Source: UBA11403 sp963784615 (GTDB lineage: Bacteria > Pseudomonadota > Gammaproteobacteria > Legionellales > Legionellaceae). From it: a DNA stretch of 64,000 nucleotides. The notes beneath the pieces were generated by a model. That model saw only the letters and a list, made by a program, of their open reading frames with translations. It was not told the DNA's origin and made no database searches. Position 1 is the stretch's first letter. Each line of letters begins with the position of its first letter. The position numbers and the translations under genes are program-made. Shown here piece after piece: positions 1 through 9,369 of this stretch. The stretch spans positions 1,116,001 through 1,180,000 of the forward strand of contig CAWASG010000001.1 in NCBI GenBank assembly GCA_963784615.1, given 5' to 3'.

Positions 1-893
1 TACAAGGCATCAACTACAAACGCCAACTTGATCTACTTAAGCGAGGCGCCACGCCAAGTTCGAGCGTAGATGAAGCACATGCCAAATTAGAGCAAGCACA
101 AGCCAATGCTGATAAAACACAAGCGCTGATTAATCAAAAACACATCAAGGCCCCCTTTGCAGGACGATTAGGGATTAGTCAAATCAATCTTGGACAATAT
201 GTCACGCCCGGCCAAACTGAAATAGTCACCTTACAATCCATGGATCCGTTGTTTTTAAAATTTCACCTTCCAGAACAACGGATCAATGAATTACATCTCA
301 ATCAAGCCATTACATTTTCAGTTGAACAATCACCCAATGTGCTGTTTGAAGGTAAAATTACCGCTATCAACTCGAAAATTGACACCGATACGCACAATAT
401 TGAATTACAAGCTCTGCTCTATAATTGTCCTATCTCGGCAACCGCATCCCCAGAAAAATCTTCTCTTGTGACCATTAAAAAACACCCCTTCGACACTAAG
501 CCTATCGTCGTCTGCAATACAAAAACCAATACGGATAACAAAACCACTGAATTCAATTTTGTCCCTGGTATGTTTGCAAGAATTGAGATTGAGCTCCCCC
601 CCATGCGCGGTGTCATCGTCTTGCCCAGCACAGCTATATCATACAGCCTCTATGGCAACTCTGTTTTTGTGATTGAAAAAGACAAGAACGACCCAAACAT
701 CCTTCGTGTGAATCGTACATTCATTAAAACTGGCGACCAAAAAGGGAATTACACAGTGATTCTTTCAGGCGTTAAAGCCGGACAAGTCGTTGTCAGCTCA
801 GGGGAATTGAAATTGCAAAATGGAACAAGAGTTGTCATTAATAACACGATAAAATTAGATGAAACCGCTGATCTGAAAAAGATTGGGCAATAA
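1..893 (+). CDS. RND efflux periplasmic adaptor (membrane fusion protein), 5' end outside window
   Basis: Periplasmic adaptor that links an inner-membrane RND pump to an outer-membrane channel. The reading frame is open from base 3, so the ATG at 240 is internal and the N-terminus with its signal peptide lies before the window. The visible part begins in the alpha-hairpin (E/A/Q-rich heptads), then enters the lipoyl domain with the typical KAPFAGRLG motif near base 150. A beta-barrel follows, with a PGMFARIEIELP stretch, then the membrane-proximal domain ending at 893. The permease follows 124 bases downstream on the same strand, so the two form a pump operon. Substrate cannot be told from sequence. 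The family call is strong; the specific member is not assigned. Confidence 0.9.
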   Translation, partial: QGINYKRQLDLLKRGATPSSSVDEAHAKLEQAQANADKTQALINQKHIKAPFAGRLGISQINLGQYVTPGQTEIVTLQSMDPLFLKFHLPEQRINELHLNQAITFSVEQSPNVLFEGKITAINSKIDTDTHNIELQALLYNCPISATASPEKSSLVTIKKHPFDTKPIVVCNTKTNTDNKTTEFNFVPGMFARIEIELPPMRGVIVLPSTAISYSLYGNSVFVIEKDKNDPNILRVNRTFIKTGDQKGNYTVILSGVKAGQVVVSSGELKLQNGTRVVINNTIKLDETADLKKIGQ

Positions 894-903
894 CATAGCC
901 TCC

Positions 904-993
904 TCTCGATAACCCGGGGATTATTCAATATTCCGACGTACCGCGGCTTGTCCGCGGTACGTCGGATAAGTATTTCTCCCGGGGTTATTGAGA
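904..993. repeat. Palindromic element between adaptor and pump genes
   Basis: Two nested inverted repeats. The outer arms at 904-919 and 978-993 read about TCTCGATAACCCGGGG and its complement. The inner perfect 14-bp stem at 933-946 / 952-965 has loop CTTGT. The inner CCGCGGCTTGTCCGCGG core recurs near 40310 and 58840, and a variant occurs near 8590, so this is a dispersed family. As RNA it would form a strong hairpin between the two cistrons and could lower readthrough or stabilise one part of the message. Confidence 0.85.
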
Positions 994-1017
994 AATTACC
1001 GAGAAGATACATAAGAT

Positions 1018-4000
1018 ATGAAATTTACCGATCTATTTATTAAGCGCCCCGTATTAGCCTCTGTTATCAGTTTGCTGATTCTTTTGTTTGGTCTCAATTC
1101 TATTTTTAAAATGCAAATTCGCCAGTTTCCTCGCATGGATAATACGGTGATTACCGTTTTAACCAGCTACCCGGGCGCCGATGCTAATTTGATTGCCAGT
1201 TTTATCACCACCCCCCTGGAATCCGCCGTCGCAAGCGCTGAAGGGATCGATTACATGTCATCGAGCAGTGTCCAAGGGGTCAGTACCATTGTATTAACCA
1301 TCAAATTAAATTTCGATGCACAAAAAGCATTTACCGATGTCATGAGTAAAGTACAGCAAACCCTCAACCGATTGCCACCACAAGCGCAACAACCCATTAT
1401 CATCAAAAAATCGGATACCTCCACACCGCTCATGTACATCAGCCTCGATAGCACAGAAATGACGCCTCAACAAATTACCGATTATGCAACGCGCGTTGTG
1501 CAGCCTCAACTGGCATCGATTGATGGCGTGGCTCAAGCGGATATTCTTGGCGGCCAAACTTATTCCATGCGCGTCTTTTTAGATCCCGTTAAAATGGCCG
1601 CTCTCAACGTGACTCCGGCAGATGTTTACGCTGTTCTGGGAAACAATAATTTTTTAACCGCTGCGGGCAACACCAAATCCGAATATGTAGCCATCAACAT
1701 CAAAGCCCATACCAATCTTGATACTGTTGAAGAATTTAAAGAATTGATTATTCGATCGAATAAAAATTCGATTATTCGACTACGAGACATAGGGAAGGTC
1801 GAGTTAGGTTCAGAAAACTATGATTCATCAGTAACTTTTGATGGCAAAAAAGCCATTTTCCTGGCCATTACACCCACGCCAACGGCCAATCCACTGTCCG
1901 TTATTACCTCGGTACGACAGGCGTTCCCTGAGATTCAACGCCAATTTCCACCCTCACTGCACGGTACGATTGTCTATGACGCAACCGACTACATTCGCGC
2001 ATCGATTAAAGAAGTCATCTGGACTATTCTGGAAGCAGCGCTCATAGTCATCGCTGTTATTTATTTATTTTTAGGATCTATCCGTGCGGTACTGATTCCC
2101 ATTGTGACGATTCCGCTGTCCCTCATCGGCGTATGCACCTTAATGTTAAGCTTGGGCTACTCGATTAACTTATTGACATTACTTGCTTTTGTTTTAGCCA
2201 TTGGCTTGGTTGTAGATGATGCCATTGTTGTGGTTGAAAATATTTATCGGCACATCGAAGAAGGCCTTACGCCCAAAGAGGCCGCATTGCGTGGTGCACG
2301 GGAAATTGCGACACCGGTCATTTCAATGACCATCACCCTTGCAGCTGTATATGCCCCTATTGGATTTATGGAAGGACTTACTGGCGCATTATTTACTGAA
2401 TTCGCCTTTACACTCGCTTGCGCGGTCATGATTTCCGGGATCATCGCGTTAACGCTATCACCGATGATGTGCTCTAAAATATTAAATCATGATATCAGTA
2501 ACCTGCGATTTGTAAAAATAATTGACCGGGTCTTTGACAAACTGAAATCGCGTTATCAGCGAACACTGCATGGCCTGCTCGACACTCGCTCCATTATTCT
2601 TCCATTGATTGCCGTAGTCATGTTGAGCCTCCCTTATTTCTATATGCACACAGCGAAGGAAACTGCTCCAGAGGAAGATCAAGGCTTTTTCTTCGTCATC
2701 GGAACAGCTCCGCAAACAGCGACACTCAATTATGTCGAAACATTCACCAAGCCTTTTAATGATATCTATAAGAGTTTCGATGAAACGGACCATTATTTTA
2801 TTATTAATCAAAAACAACCCATGTCTGGCATGGTATTGAAGCCATGGGATAAGCGTGAAACAACGCAATTTTCATTAAAACAGCCACTGCAGAATAAACT
2901 GGATAGCATCAGTGGGTTGAAATCGTTTGCCATTATCCCGCCTTCACTACCAGGTGGTGGCAGCGGCACCCCTGTTCAATTTGTTATTAAAACCACGAAT
3001 GACTTTCGAACCCTATTGGAAATATCGAATAAACTAATGAACGCGGCACAAAGTAGTGGATTATTTATTTATGCCGACAATAGTCTTAAATTTAATCAGC
3101 CTGAGGTTAATTTGGAAATTAATCGCGCGAAAGCTTCTGAATTAGGCTTGGATATGAAATCCGTTGGCTCAAGCTTGGCTAGTGCCTTATCTGGCGGTTA
3201 TGTGAATTATTTCGTACTACAAGATCGTAGTTATCAGGTTATCCCACAGTTAGATCGCGGATCTCGATTAACGCCTGAGCAATTGGGCCAAATTTATGTG
3301 CGCACTTCACACAACACCATGATCCCGTTATCAACCATTGTGAATCCAACAGAAGTGGTCCAACCGAACGCGGCGTCACATTTTCAACAACTCAATTCCG
3401 CAACCATCCAAGCAGTGATGATGCCAGGAACCACATTAGGCCAGGGGCTAGCCTTTTTGGAAAAGCAAGCCAATGACATCTTACCCAAAGGATTTACCTA
3501 TGATTATGCAGGAGCATCGCGACAATTTATTCAAGAAGGGAATTCACTGGTCTTCGCCTTTTTTCTCTCTGTTATCATTATTTTCCTGGTATTGGCGGCA
3601 CAATATGAAAGCTACCGCGACCCACTGATTATTTTGATCAGTGTTCCGCTGTCCATCTGTGGTGCACTCATTCCTCTTAACCTCGGCGCCGCAAGTATTA
3701 ATATTTATACTCAAATTGGCCTGATTACCCTAATCGGCTTAATCAGCAAGCATGGTATTTTAATTGTGGATTTCGCCAATCATTTGCAACGTGAAAAAAA
3801 GTTGTCGCGTCGTGAAGCGGTTGAACAATCTGCGGCGATTCGCCTGCGCCCTATCTTGATGACCACCGCCGCAATGGTCTTCGGTGTATTCCCTTTACTC
3901 ATCGCCAGCGGTGCCGGTGCAGTCAGCCGATTTGATATCGGCCTTGTGATCTCCACCGGTTTACTGGTTGGAACCTGCTTTACGCTATTTGTTGTGCCTA

Positions 4001-4050
4001 CGTTATATACTTATATTGCCGCTGATCATCGGGATGAAGCGTTGGATTAA
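1018..4050 (+). CDS. RND-family multidrug efflux permease (HAE1 type)
   Basis: Proton-driven inner-membrane exporter of the AcrB/MexB type, 1010 aa, close to the usual 1020-1050. Visible features: TM1 at residues 11-30, a long periplasmic loop with the YPGADANLI porter segment, TM4 with the paired acidic residues D400-D401 (GLVVDDAIVVVEN) that carry protons in this family, a second large periplasmic loop, and TM10 with K911 in SKHGILIVDFAN. The C-terminal block RLRPILMTTAAM is also typical. It follows its adaptor gene; no outer-membrane channel gene is visible here. Family assignment is secure. Substrate range is unknown. Confidence 0.95.
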   Translation: MKFTDLFIKRPVLASVISLLILLFGLNSIFKMQIRQFPRMDNTVITVLTSYPGADANLIASFITTPLESAVASAEGIDYMSSSSVQGVSTIVLTIKLNFDAQKAFTDVMSKVQQTLNRLPPQAQQPIIIKKSDTSTPLMYISLDSTEMTPQQITDYATRVVQPQLASIDGVAQADILGGQTYSMRVFLDPVKMAALNVTPADVYAVLGNNNFLTAAGNTKSEYVAINIKAHTNLDTVEEFKELIIRSNKNSIIRLRDIGKVELGSENYDSSVTFDGKKAIFLAITPTPTANPLSVITSVRQAFPEIQRQFPPSLHGTIVYDATDYIRASIKEVIWTILEAALIVIAVIYLFLGSIRAVLIPIVTIPLSLIGVCTLMLSLGYSINLLTLLAFVLAIGLVVDDAIVVVENIYRHIEEGLTPKEAALRGAREIATPVISMTITLAAVYAPIGFMEGLTGALFTEFAFTLACAVMISGIIALTLSPMMCSKILNHDISNLRFVKIIDRVFDKLKSRYQRTLHGLLDTRSIILPLIAVVMLSLPYFYMHTAKETAPEEDQGFFFVIGTAPQTATLNYVETFTKPFNDIYKSFDETDHYFIINQKQPMSGMVLKPWDKRETTQFSLKQPLQNKLDSISGLKSFAIIPPSLPGGGSGTPVQFVIKTTNDFRTLLEISNKLMNAAQSSGLFIYADNSLKFNQPEVNLEINRAKASELGLDMKSVGSSLASALSGGYVNYFVLQDRSYQVIPQLDRGSRLTPEQLGQIYVRTSHNTMIPLSTIVNPTEVVQPNAASHFQQLNSATIQAVMMPGTTLGQGLAFLEKQANDILPKGFTYDYAGASRQFIQEGNSLVFAFFLSVIIIFLVLAAQYESYRDPLIILISVPLSICGALIPLNLGAASINIYTQIGLITLIGLISKHGILIVDFANHLQREKKLSRREAVEQSAAIRLRPILMTTAAMVFGVFPLLIASGAGAVSRFDIGLVISTGLLVGTCFTLFVVPTLYTYIAADHRDEALD

Positions 4051-4148
4051 AGCTTGCGGTTATACTGCGCATGGCCAAACGTAAAAGTTATTCTGTCTGG
4101 CTGCCTAAATATGTTAATATCACTTTTTTTAACAGCCAAAGCAAACCC

Positions 4149-6914
4149 ATGGAAAAAACATACTCGCCCCAAGACATTGAACAAACCCGTTATGCTGAAT
4201 GGGAACAAAACGGATATTTTAAACCCCAAGGTGAAGGAGACGCATTTTGTTTGATGCTTCCTCCCCCCAATGTAACTGGTAGTTTGCATATGGGACATGG
4301 GTTTCAAAATACACTCATGGATGCGTTTACACGTTATAAGCGCATGAGTGGCGCAAATACGCTTTGGCAGCCTGGAACCGACCATGCTGGCATTTCAACG
4401 CAATTGGTGGTTGAAAGCAGACTTGAAAAAGAAGGATTATCCAGAAAATCAATGTCTCGTGATGAATTTCTGAAACGCATTTGGCAGTGGAAAGAAGAAT
4501 CTGGCGGCATGATTACAAGCCAAATGCGTCGGATGGGCTCGTCTGTTGATTGGTCACGGGAACGTTTTACCATGGATCCGGGGCTATCTGCTGCAGTGCA
4601 AAAAGTGTTTATTCAATTGTATGAAGAGGGCTTGATTTATCGTGGCACGCGCTTGGTCAATTGGGATCCAAAACTCGGCACAGCTATCTCTGATCTCGAA
4701 GTCGTTTCCGAAGAAGAGCCCGGCTCAATGTGGCACATCCGTTATTTGGTCGTTGATTCTGAGGAGTCCCTCATCGTTGCAACAACGCGCCCCGAAACCA
4801 TGTTGGGCGATACCGCCGTTGCAGTCAATCCGGATGATATCCGTTACCAACACTTAATCGGCAAACAGGTTCACCTGCCTTTATGCAACCGCAGGATCCC
4901 TATTATTGCGGATGACTATGTCGACAAAGAGTTTGGTACCGGTTGCGTTAAAATCACCCCTGCACATGATTTTAATGACTTTGAAGTTGGGAAACGCCAC
5001 CAGCTGCCTGAAATTAATATTCTCACAAAAGCGGCGACCATTAACACCAATGCGCCAATCCAATATCAGGGACTGGAGCGATTCGAAGCCCGTGAATGCA
5101 TTGTTGCTGATCTCACTGAAGCGGGCTTTTTAGTTAAGATTGACGCCCACACACTCAAAGTACCACGTGGCGAAAAATCCAATGTCGTCATCGAACCACT
5201 GCTCACAGAACAATGGTATGTCAAAACAAAACCCTTGGCAGAGCCCGCGATAGAGGCTGTCAAAAATGGCGACATCCGTTTTGTGCCAGACAACTGGAGC
5301 AAAACCTATTTTCAATGGATGGATAACATCGAAGACTGGTGCATTAGCCGTCAGCTTTGGTGGGGGCATCGCATACCCGCATGGTATGACGATAAAGGGC
5401 ATATTTATGTTGGAATCAGTGAGAACGATGTACGCTTTAAGCATAATATTCCAAGCACTGTTCATTTGATGCAGGACGAGGATGTACTGGACACTTGGTT
5501 CTCCTCTGCGTTATGGCCGTTTTCAACACTCGGCTGGCCAGAAAGAACGCCTGAATTAGACACATTTTACCCAACCACGGTATTATTTACTGGGTTTGAC
5601 ATTATCTTTTTCTGGGTTGCCCGCATGATCATGATGGGGCTGCATTTCACAGGAAAGATACCCTTTAAAGATATCGTCATCACAGGGCTCATTTGTGATG
5701 CTGATGGTAAAAAAATGTCGAAGTCTCGGGGAAATGTCCTTGATCCCATCGATATCATTGACGGTATTGATCTCGAAAGCCTCGTCACAAAACGTACATC
5801 CAACCTGATGCTTGACTCTGTTCGAACCCGCATAGAAAAAGCCACCCGCAAACAATATCCTGACGGCATCGCAGCGTACGGGACTGATGCGTTACGCTTC
5901 ACGTTCTGCGCACTCGCCTCGAATAATCGCGTGGTTCGTTTTGAGCTCAACCGCGTAGAAGGCTATCGTAATTTTTGTAACAAATTATGGAATGCCGCGC
6001 GTTATGTAGTGATGAACACCGACGAAGAGCAAGTTGATCTCGGCGATGGCGCCTTTCAATACAGCCCTGCGGATCGATGGATTATTTCCAAACTCCAGCG
6101 CACCATTGAACTTTGCCATCATTATTTCGATACGTTTCGTTTCGATTTGCTCGCCAACACCCTGTACGATTTTGTCTGGCATGAGTACTGTGACTGGTAT
6201 CTCGAATTATCTAAACCCATCCTCAATGATGAGCATGCGCTGGGCGCGATGAAACGCGGTACACGGCGTGCGTTGATAACCGTTTTGAATCAAATTCTAA
6301 AGCTGCTTCATCCGCTTATGCCCTTTATCACCGAAGAGATTTGGGAGCGTACAGCAAGACTCAGTAGTGAAGATGGCGAATCTATCATGCTCAGTCAATA
6401 TCCACAGACCGAACCCAAACTCATCAACGAGCCGATTGAAGCAGAAGTTGAATGGCTGAAATCAATCATTCAATGCATTCGTACCATTCGCAGCGAAATG
6501 GGCGTAAGTCCTGCCAAAATGGTGCCTCTGGTCTTACGGTTCGCAACTGATGAACAAAAGGAACAAATCGGCAAGTATGAAACAACTCTGAAGGCATTAA
6601 GTCGTCTCAGCGCCATAGAGTATCTGGCGGGCGATGCGCCTGTACCATTATCCGCGACAGGCGTTCTGGGTGAGCTCGAGCTACTCATCCCCATGGCCGG
6701 CATTATTGATAAAGAAGCTGAGTTAAACCGATTGACAAGAGAAATCTTAAAATTCGAAAAAGAGATTATCCAATCGGAAAACAAGCTGAATAACCCTCAA
6801 TTTGTCGAAAATGCGCCAGAAGAGGTCATTAAAAAAGAACAAGAGAGGCTGGCTCAATCGCAGCTGTCGCGCGAGAAGCTGTTGGCACATCAAGAAACCA
6901 TTGCAGCACTCTAA
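4149..6914 (+). CDS. valS: Valyl-tRNA synthetase
   Basis: Class Ia synthetase that charges tRNA-Val and edits misactivated Thr. With the start at 4149 (MEKTYSPQDIEQTRYAEWE) it is 921 aa, slightly shorter than the E. coli enzyme. Visible motifs: PPPNVTGSLHMGH (HIGH box, residues 47-50), the editing-domain TTRPETMLGD segment, WFSSALWPFSTLGWP, and KMSKS at 522-526. The RNFCNKLWNAARYV anticodon-domain block and a C-terminal coiled coil (last about 65 residues) follow. An upstream in-frame ATG at 4071 would add 26 residues with no family counterpart; a TATACT -10-like hexamer at 4061-4066 lies just before it, which favours transcription starting near 4072 and translation from 4149. Confidence 0.97.
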   Translation: MEKTYSPQDIEQTRYAEWEQNGYFKPQGEGDAFCLMLPPPNVTGSLHMGHGFQNTLMDAFTRYKRMSGANTLWQPGTDHAGISTQLVVESRLEKEGLSRKSMSRDEFLKRIWQWKEESGGMITSQMRRMGSSVDWSRERFTMDPGLSAAVQKVFIQLYEEGLIYRGTRLVNWDPKLGTAISDLEVVSEEEPGSMWHIRYLVVDSEESLIVATTRPETMLGDTAVAVNPDDIRYQHLIGKQVHLPLCNRRIPIIADDYVDKEFGTGCVKITPAHDFNDFEVGKRHQLPEINILTKAATINTNAPIQYQGLERFEARECIVADLTEAGFLVKIDAHTLKVPRGEKSNVVIEPLLTEQWYVKTKPLAEPAIEAVKNGDIRFVPDNWSKTYFQWMDNIEDWCISRQLWWGHRIPAWYDDKGHIYVGISENDVRFKHNIPSTVHLMQDEDVLDTWFSSALWPFSTLGWPERTPELDTFYPTTVLFTGFDIIFFWVARMIMMGLHFTGKIPFKDIVITGLICDADGKKMSKSRGNVLDPIDIIDGIDLESLVTKRTSNLMLDSVRTRIEKATRKQYPDGIAAYGTDALRFTFCALASNNRVVRFELNRVEGYRNFCNKLWNAARYVVMNTDEEQVDLGDGAFQYSPADRWIISKLQRTIELCHHYFDTFRFDLLANTLYDFVWHEYCDWYLELSKPILNDEHALGAMKRGTRRALITVLNQILKLLHPLMPFITEEIWERTARLSSEDGESIMLSQYPQTEPKLINEPIEAEVEWLKSIIQCIRTIRSEMGVSPAKMVPLVLRFATDEQKEQIGKYETTLKALSRLSAIEYLAGDAPVPLSATGVLGELELLIPMAGIIDKEAELNRLTREILKFEKEIIQSENKLNNPQFVENAPEEVIKKEQERLAQSQLSREKLLAHQETIAAL

Positions 6915-6965
6915 ATTGAATGCGTGGTCTATTTTTGCCCGTTCATTCTGCGATCCAAGATAGAA

Positions 6966-6985
6966 GGGCCTCATTCGTGAGGCCT
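6966..6985. terminator. Hairpin with UUCG tetraloop after valS
   Basis: GGCCTCA at 6967-6973, loop TTCG, TGAGGCC at 6978-6984. The stable UUCG loop sits between the convergent valS and the minus-strand ADP-ribosyltransferase-like gene, whose stop codon directly abuts it. There is no good T-run on either side, so it may act as a pause or mRNA 3'-end barrier instead of a classic terminator. Confidence 0.6.
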
Positions 6986-8472
6986 TAGTTGAACCGTATC
7001 ACCCGCGTTGTTGCCGTTTTTCTTTCTTCTACTTCAGCAGCCGATTTTTCTTGAGCAGATTTTGCATGTTCATCTCGAGGGCCAGAGAGGATTGGAACTT
7101 CAGGTGCATTTATCCCACTACCCTCTTCTTTTGTTTGCTTAACTGCCAACGCTGAGTTCTTTGTTTCTGTTGACACACTTTTTTTAATGGGATTGATATA
7201 ATTTATTTCTAAATCAAGTGTTGTATTAATAACATTTAAACATATATTATCTTTTAATCGTTTAATGTTTTTATCTCTTATGTAGGCATCAAGTATTTTT
7301 AATATGCGTCCAAATATAGGAATATCGAATATACGAGCCGAAAAATCATAAATACTCGATGACGCTTCAATAAATTCTATGGTCTTCGATATCATGTTTT
7401 GTTTTTCTTTTAGTAATTGACTGGGTGACAAAGATGCGTTTTCTTGTCTATTTAATTTCTCCAAGCATTCTGTATAACCATACACAGCAACGATGCAGTC
7501 TATATGGTTGCTTCCTCTTAATTTGTTTATTTCTTTGCTTAAGTAAGTTTTTATATCAGTGATTACTGTATTAATGTCTTCGTTTAAATCATCACATATT
7601 GTTCCATCCGAGGCTTGTAAAGCGCAGTTCCATAAACATTTAGCCTGAAAAATATGTCGCTGGCCGACAATTTGATGAGAAGTGATTTGAACTAAGGTAG
7701 GCGGTATGAGATGTTCTTTTTCTTCAGGAAAATATGATAAGGCACCTATATCACTCCCTCTAAGGTTGGATACTTCCCACTTTACAGGACCATCGTGATG
7801 TATTTCTGCAGATGAACGACTACAACTGAAAAAACCATTTAACATACATAGCCCTTTTTCCGTGGCTAATTGGATACGTTCTTCGTGAACTTTCGAATCA
7901 AATTTCCATTCATATCGATATGCCTTTTTATAATGAAGGGGTTTAGTTGGGATTTTTGAGACACCGCTCGCACAAAAAACTGAAGCAAATAAGATTTCTC
8001 GCAATTCATCCAATTTATTGATGCGACTGGTTCCACGCAAAATTTGATTTATCTTACCAAAAACTCCAAACGTTTGCGTACAGCCCTGAGTATATAAGTT
8101 AATAGCTTTCTTTTCGGCATTATGTAAGTGACTAAATTGTGGATCATCAGGCGGTTCTGAAGGATTGTCTCCTCTCCGAAAGTGTGGATTATATATTCTG
8201 GTTTTGGCTGAAACAAATTTATCATACCGTTCAAAATCATCGGCTTCAAAAAATACGTGGCTTAAATTTGCAAACTTTAATACCTTTGTAAGGTTATATG
8301 TTTCTGCAGTGAAACATAATATTGTTTCACCTTTATCGTTTTTTTTTATTGAAACTTTTTCGTCAGCCAACATTTTTTTAATCAAATGTTCAAGCATATA
8401 ACTATACATGTTTTTTTGTACAGGACCGTGAGTAAGACCGTTTAAGGATTCTTGATGAGGTTCGACTGACAT
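6985..8472 (-). CDS. Putative mono-ADP-ribosyltransferase (R-S-E class), candidate secreted effector
   Basis: 495 aa. The start at 8472 (MSVEPHQ) is chosen because GGAG lies 7 bases upstream; an in-frame ATG six codons earlier lacks this. Residues 184-189 (AYRYEW) give a strand with R186. Residues 214-220 (FFSCSRS) match the S-x-S strand of NAD-binding ADP-ribosyltransferases. Residues 246-258 (SYFPEEKEHLIPP) match the ARTT-loop motif, with E251-x-E253 directly before the HLIPP that corresponds to VLIPP in arginine-specific enzymes. The order and spacing R, S-x-S, E-x-E are those of the R-S-E class. The remainder is unrecognised, with a helical segment about 300-420 and a polar E-rich tail ending in EVEERKTATTRVIRFN. 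No signal peptide or membrane span. The gene is AT-rich and lies in an accessory strip. Inference: host-targeted toxin or effector. The fold call is moderately sure; the target is unknown. Confidence 0.6.
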   Translation of the reverse strand: MSVEPHQESLNGLTHGPVQKNMYSYMLEHLIKKMLADEKVSIKKNDKGETILCFTAETYNLTKVLKFANLSHVFFEADDFERYDKFVSAKTRIYNPHFRRGDNPSEPPDDPQFSHLHNAEKKAINLYTQGCTQTFGVFGKINQILRGTSRINKLDELREILFASVFCASGVSKIPTKPLHYKKAYRYEWKFDSKVHEERIQLATEKGLCMLNGFFSCSRSSAEIHHDGPVKWEVSNLRGSDIGALSYFPEEKEHLIPPTLVQITSHQIVGQRHIFQAKCLWNCALQASDGTICDDLNEDINTVITDIKTYLSKEINKLRGSNHIDCIVAVYGYTECLEKLNRQENASLSPSQLLKEKQNMISKTIEFIEASSSIYDFSARIFDIPIFGRILKILDAYIRDKNIKRLKDNICLNVINTTLDLEINYINPIKKSVSTETKNSALAVKQTKEEGSGINAPEVPILSGPRDEHAKSAQEKSAAEVEERKTATTRVIRFN

Positions 8473-8554
8473 ATTTAGACTCCAAAACATTCAACACTCT
8501 AAGTACAAAACGTTACCTACTAAAATTCTTCATCGTAGACGGAATACTAGGGTC

Positions 8555-8633
8555 TGTTGACATTTGATCCCCCGGCGCCGACTTACCGTGGTTTATCCGC
8601 GGATAAGTCGGCATCGAGATATCAAATGTCAAC
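8555..8633. repeat. Nested palindrome upstream of the ADP-ribosyltransferase-like gene
   Basis: Outer 14-bp arms TGTTGACATTTGAT (8555-8568) and ATCAAATGTCAACA (8620-8633). The inner stem at 8578-8611 has the ATCCGCGGAT core related to the CCGCGG element at 904-993. The flanking ACTAGGGTCTGT at 8546-8557 resembles the ends of the GTCTGTCGACAATTC family listed later in this window. Confidence 0.75.
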
Positions 8634-8744
8634 ATCCTCTAGATCTAAAACTCGACCATGGGTTAATTAAGAAAACCAGGATCGATTATTTTCGAATGAT
8701 ATTTATCCGTATCTACATCATTTATCGAAACAACAATACATATT

Positions 8745-9107
8745 TCAACGTTTGGCCGGATTTGATCTAGATTCCTCTTGTAAAGTGGAAACCCCAAAAT
8801 GACGACATATTGCTTCTCTGTTCTCAAAAAGTTGTTTTTCAACGATTCCAAGTGGTTTCCCTACATGAAACCCATGGCATTCTCCATTATTGTTTATCGT
8901 TATAAATCTTGGAACGCCTTTACAATTTATCCCATGTATTCTGATTCCAGAAGTAAGCTTTTCCACATGCGTTGCAAAATTATCGCCCGAAGAATCTTTG
9001 AGTCTAAATGGTGATATGCTTGATTTCGGTGATTGACCCTCTCCTGCCTCACTATTTAGTGATACAGAAAACATTGAATTTTCATCTAGTGCTGTCCGTC
9101 TAGGCAT
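8745..9107 (-). CDS. Hypothetical protein, 120 aa
   Basis: Not recognised. A good ribosome site (GGGAG, 6 bases before the ATG at 9107) and low GC like the neighbouring accessory genes support a real gene. The first 40 residues are polar and Ser-rich. Residues 50-80 contain a GIRIHGINCKGVPRFITINNNGECHGFHVGKP stretch that looks like beta-strands with two Cys. No signal peptide, membrane span or known motif. It is codirectional with the ADP-ribosyltransferase-like gene but separated by 272 bases containing a palindrome, so it is probably not one operon. It could be a partner, a remnant, or unrelated. Confidence 0.55.
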   Translation of the reverse strand: MPRRTALDENSMFSVSLNSEAGEGQSPKSSISPFRLKDSSGDNFATHVEKLTSGIRIHGINCKGVPRFITINNNGECHGFHVGKPLGIVEKQLFENREAICRHFGVSTLQEESRSNPAKR

Positions 9108-9212
9108 AATAAGCTCCCATGTATATAAAAAATGTTAAACACAAGTTTCTATGTATATTTGTATATTATAGTTCAATTTTTATTTTTTATTGATTTCGGC
9201 TAAACAAATTGA

Positions 9213-9314
9213 TTAATAAGTGTTGCATCTGTTGCGTAGATTCGTAGTGCCGTAATTAAAGTGAAGTTCAGTGGCTTGATCGGGAGAGCTTGTTGGCTTC
9301 TCTGGGTTAGGCAT
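9213..9314 (-). other. Short ORF (33 codons), possible 5' remnant of a relative of the 120-aa gene
   Basis: ATG at 9314 preceded by GGAGTATATT, followed by 33 codons and TAA at 9213. The start region (GGAG, T-rich spacer, ATGCCTA) closely resembles that of the 120-aa gene at 9107 (GGAGCTTATTATGCCTA). Both predicted N-termini are Pro/Ser-rich. It may be the truncated first exon-like stub of a decayed paralogue or a genuine small protein. Weak evidence. Confidence 0.25.
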
Positions 9315-9369
9315 AATATACTCCGCTCTACGAACACATATTGTTATTATAGATTAGGCGGGAAAAGAA

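Noticed and set aside
240..893. A complete 217-aa gene starting at the ATG at 240
   Set aside because: The frame is open to base 3, and the upstream codons encode the expected adaptor hairpin and lipoyl motif, so the ATG is internal.
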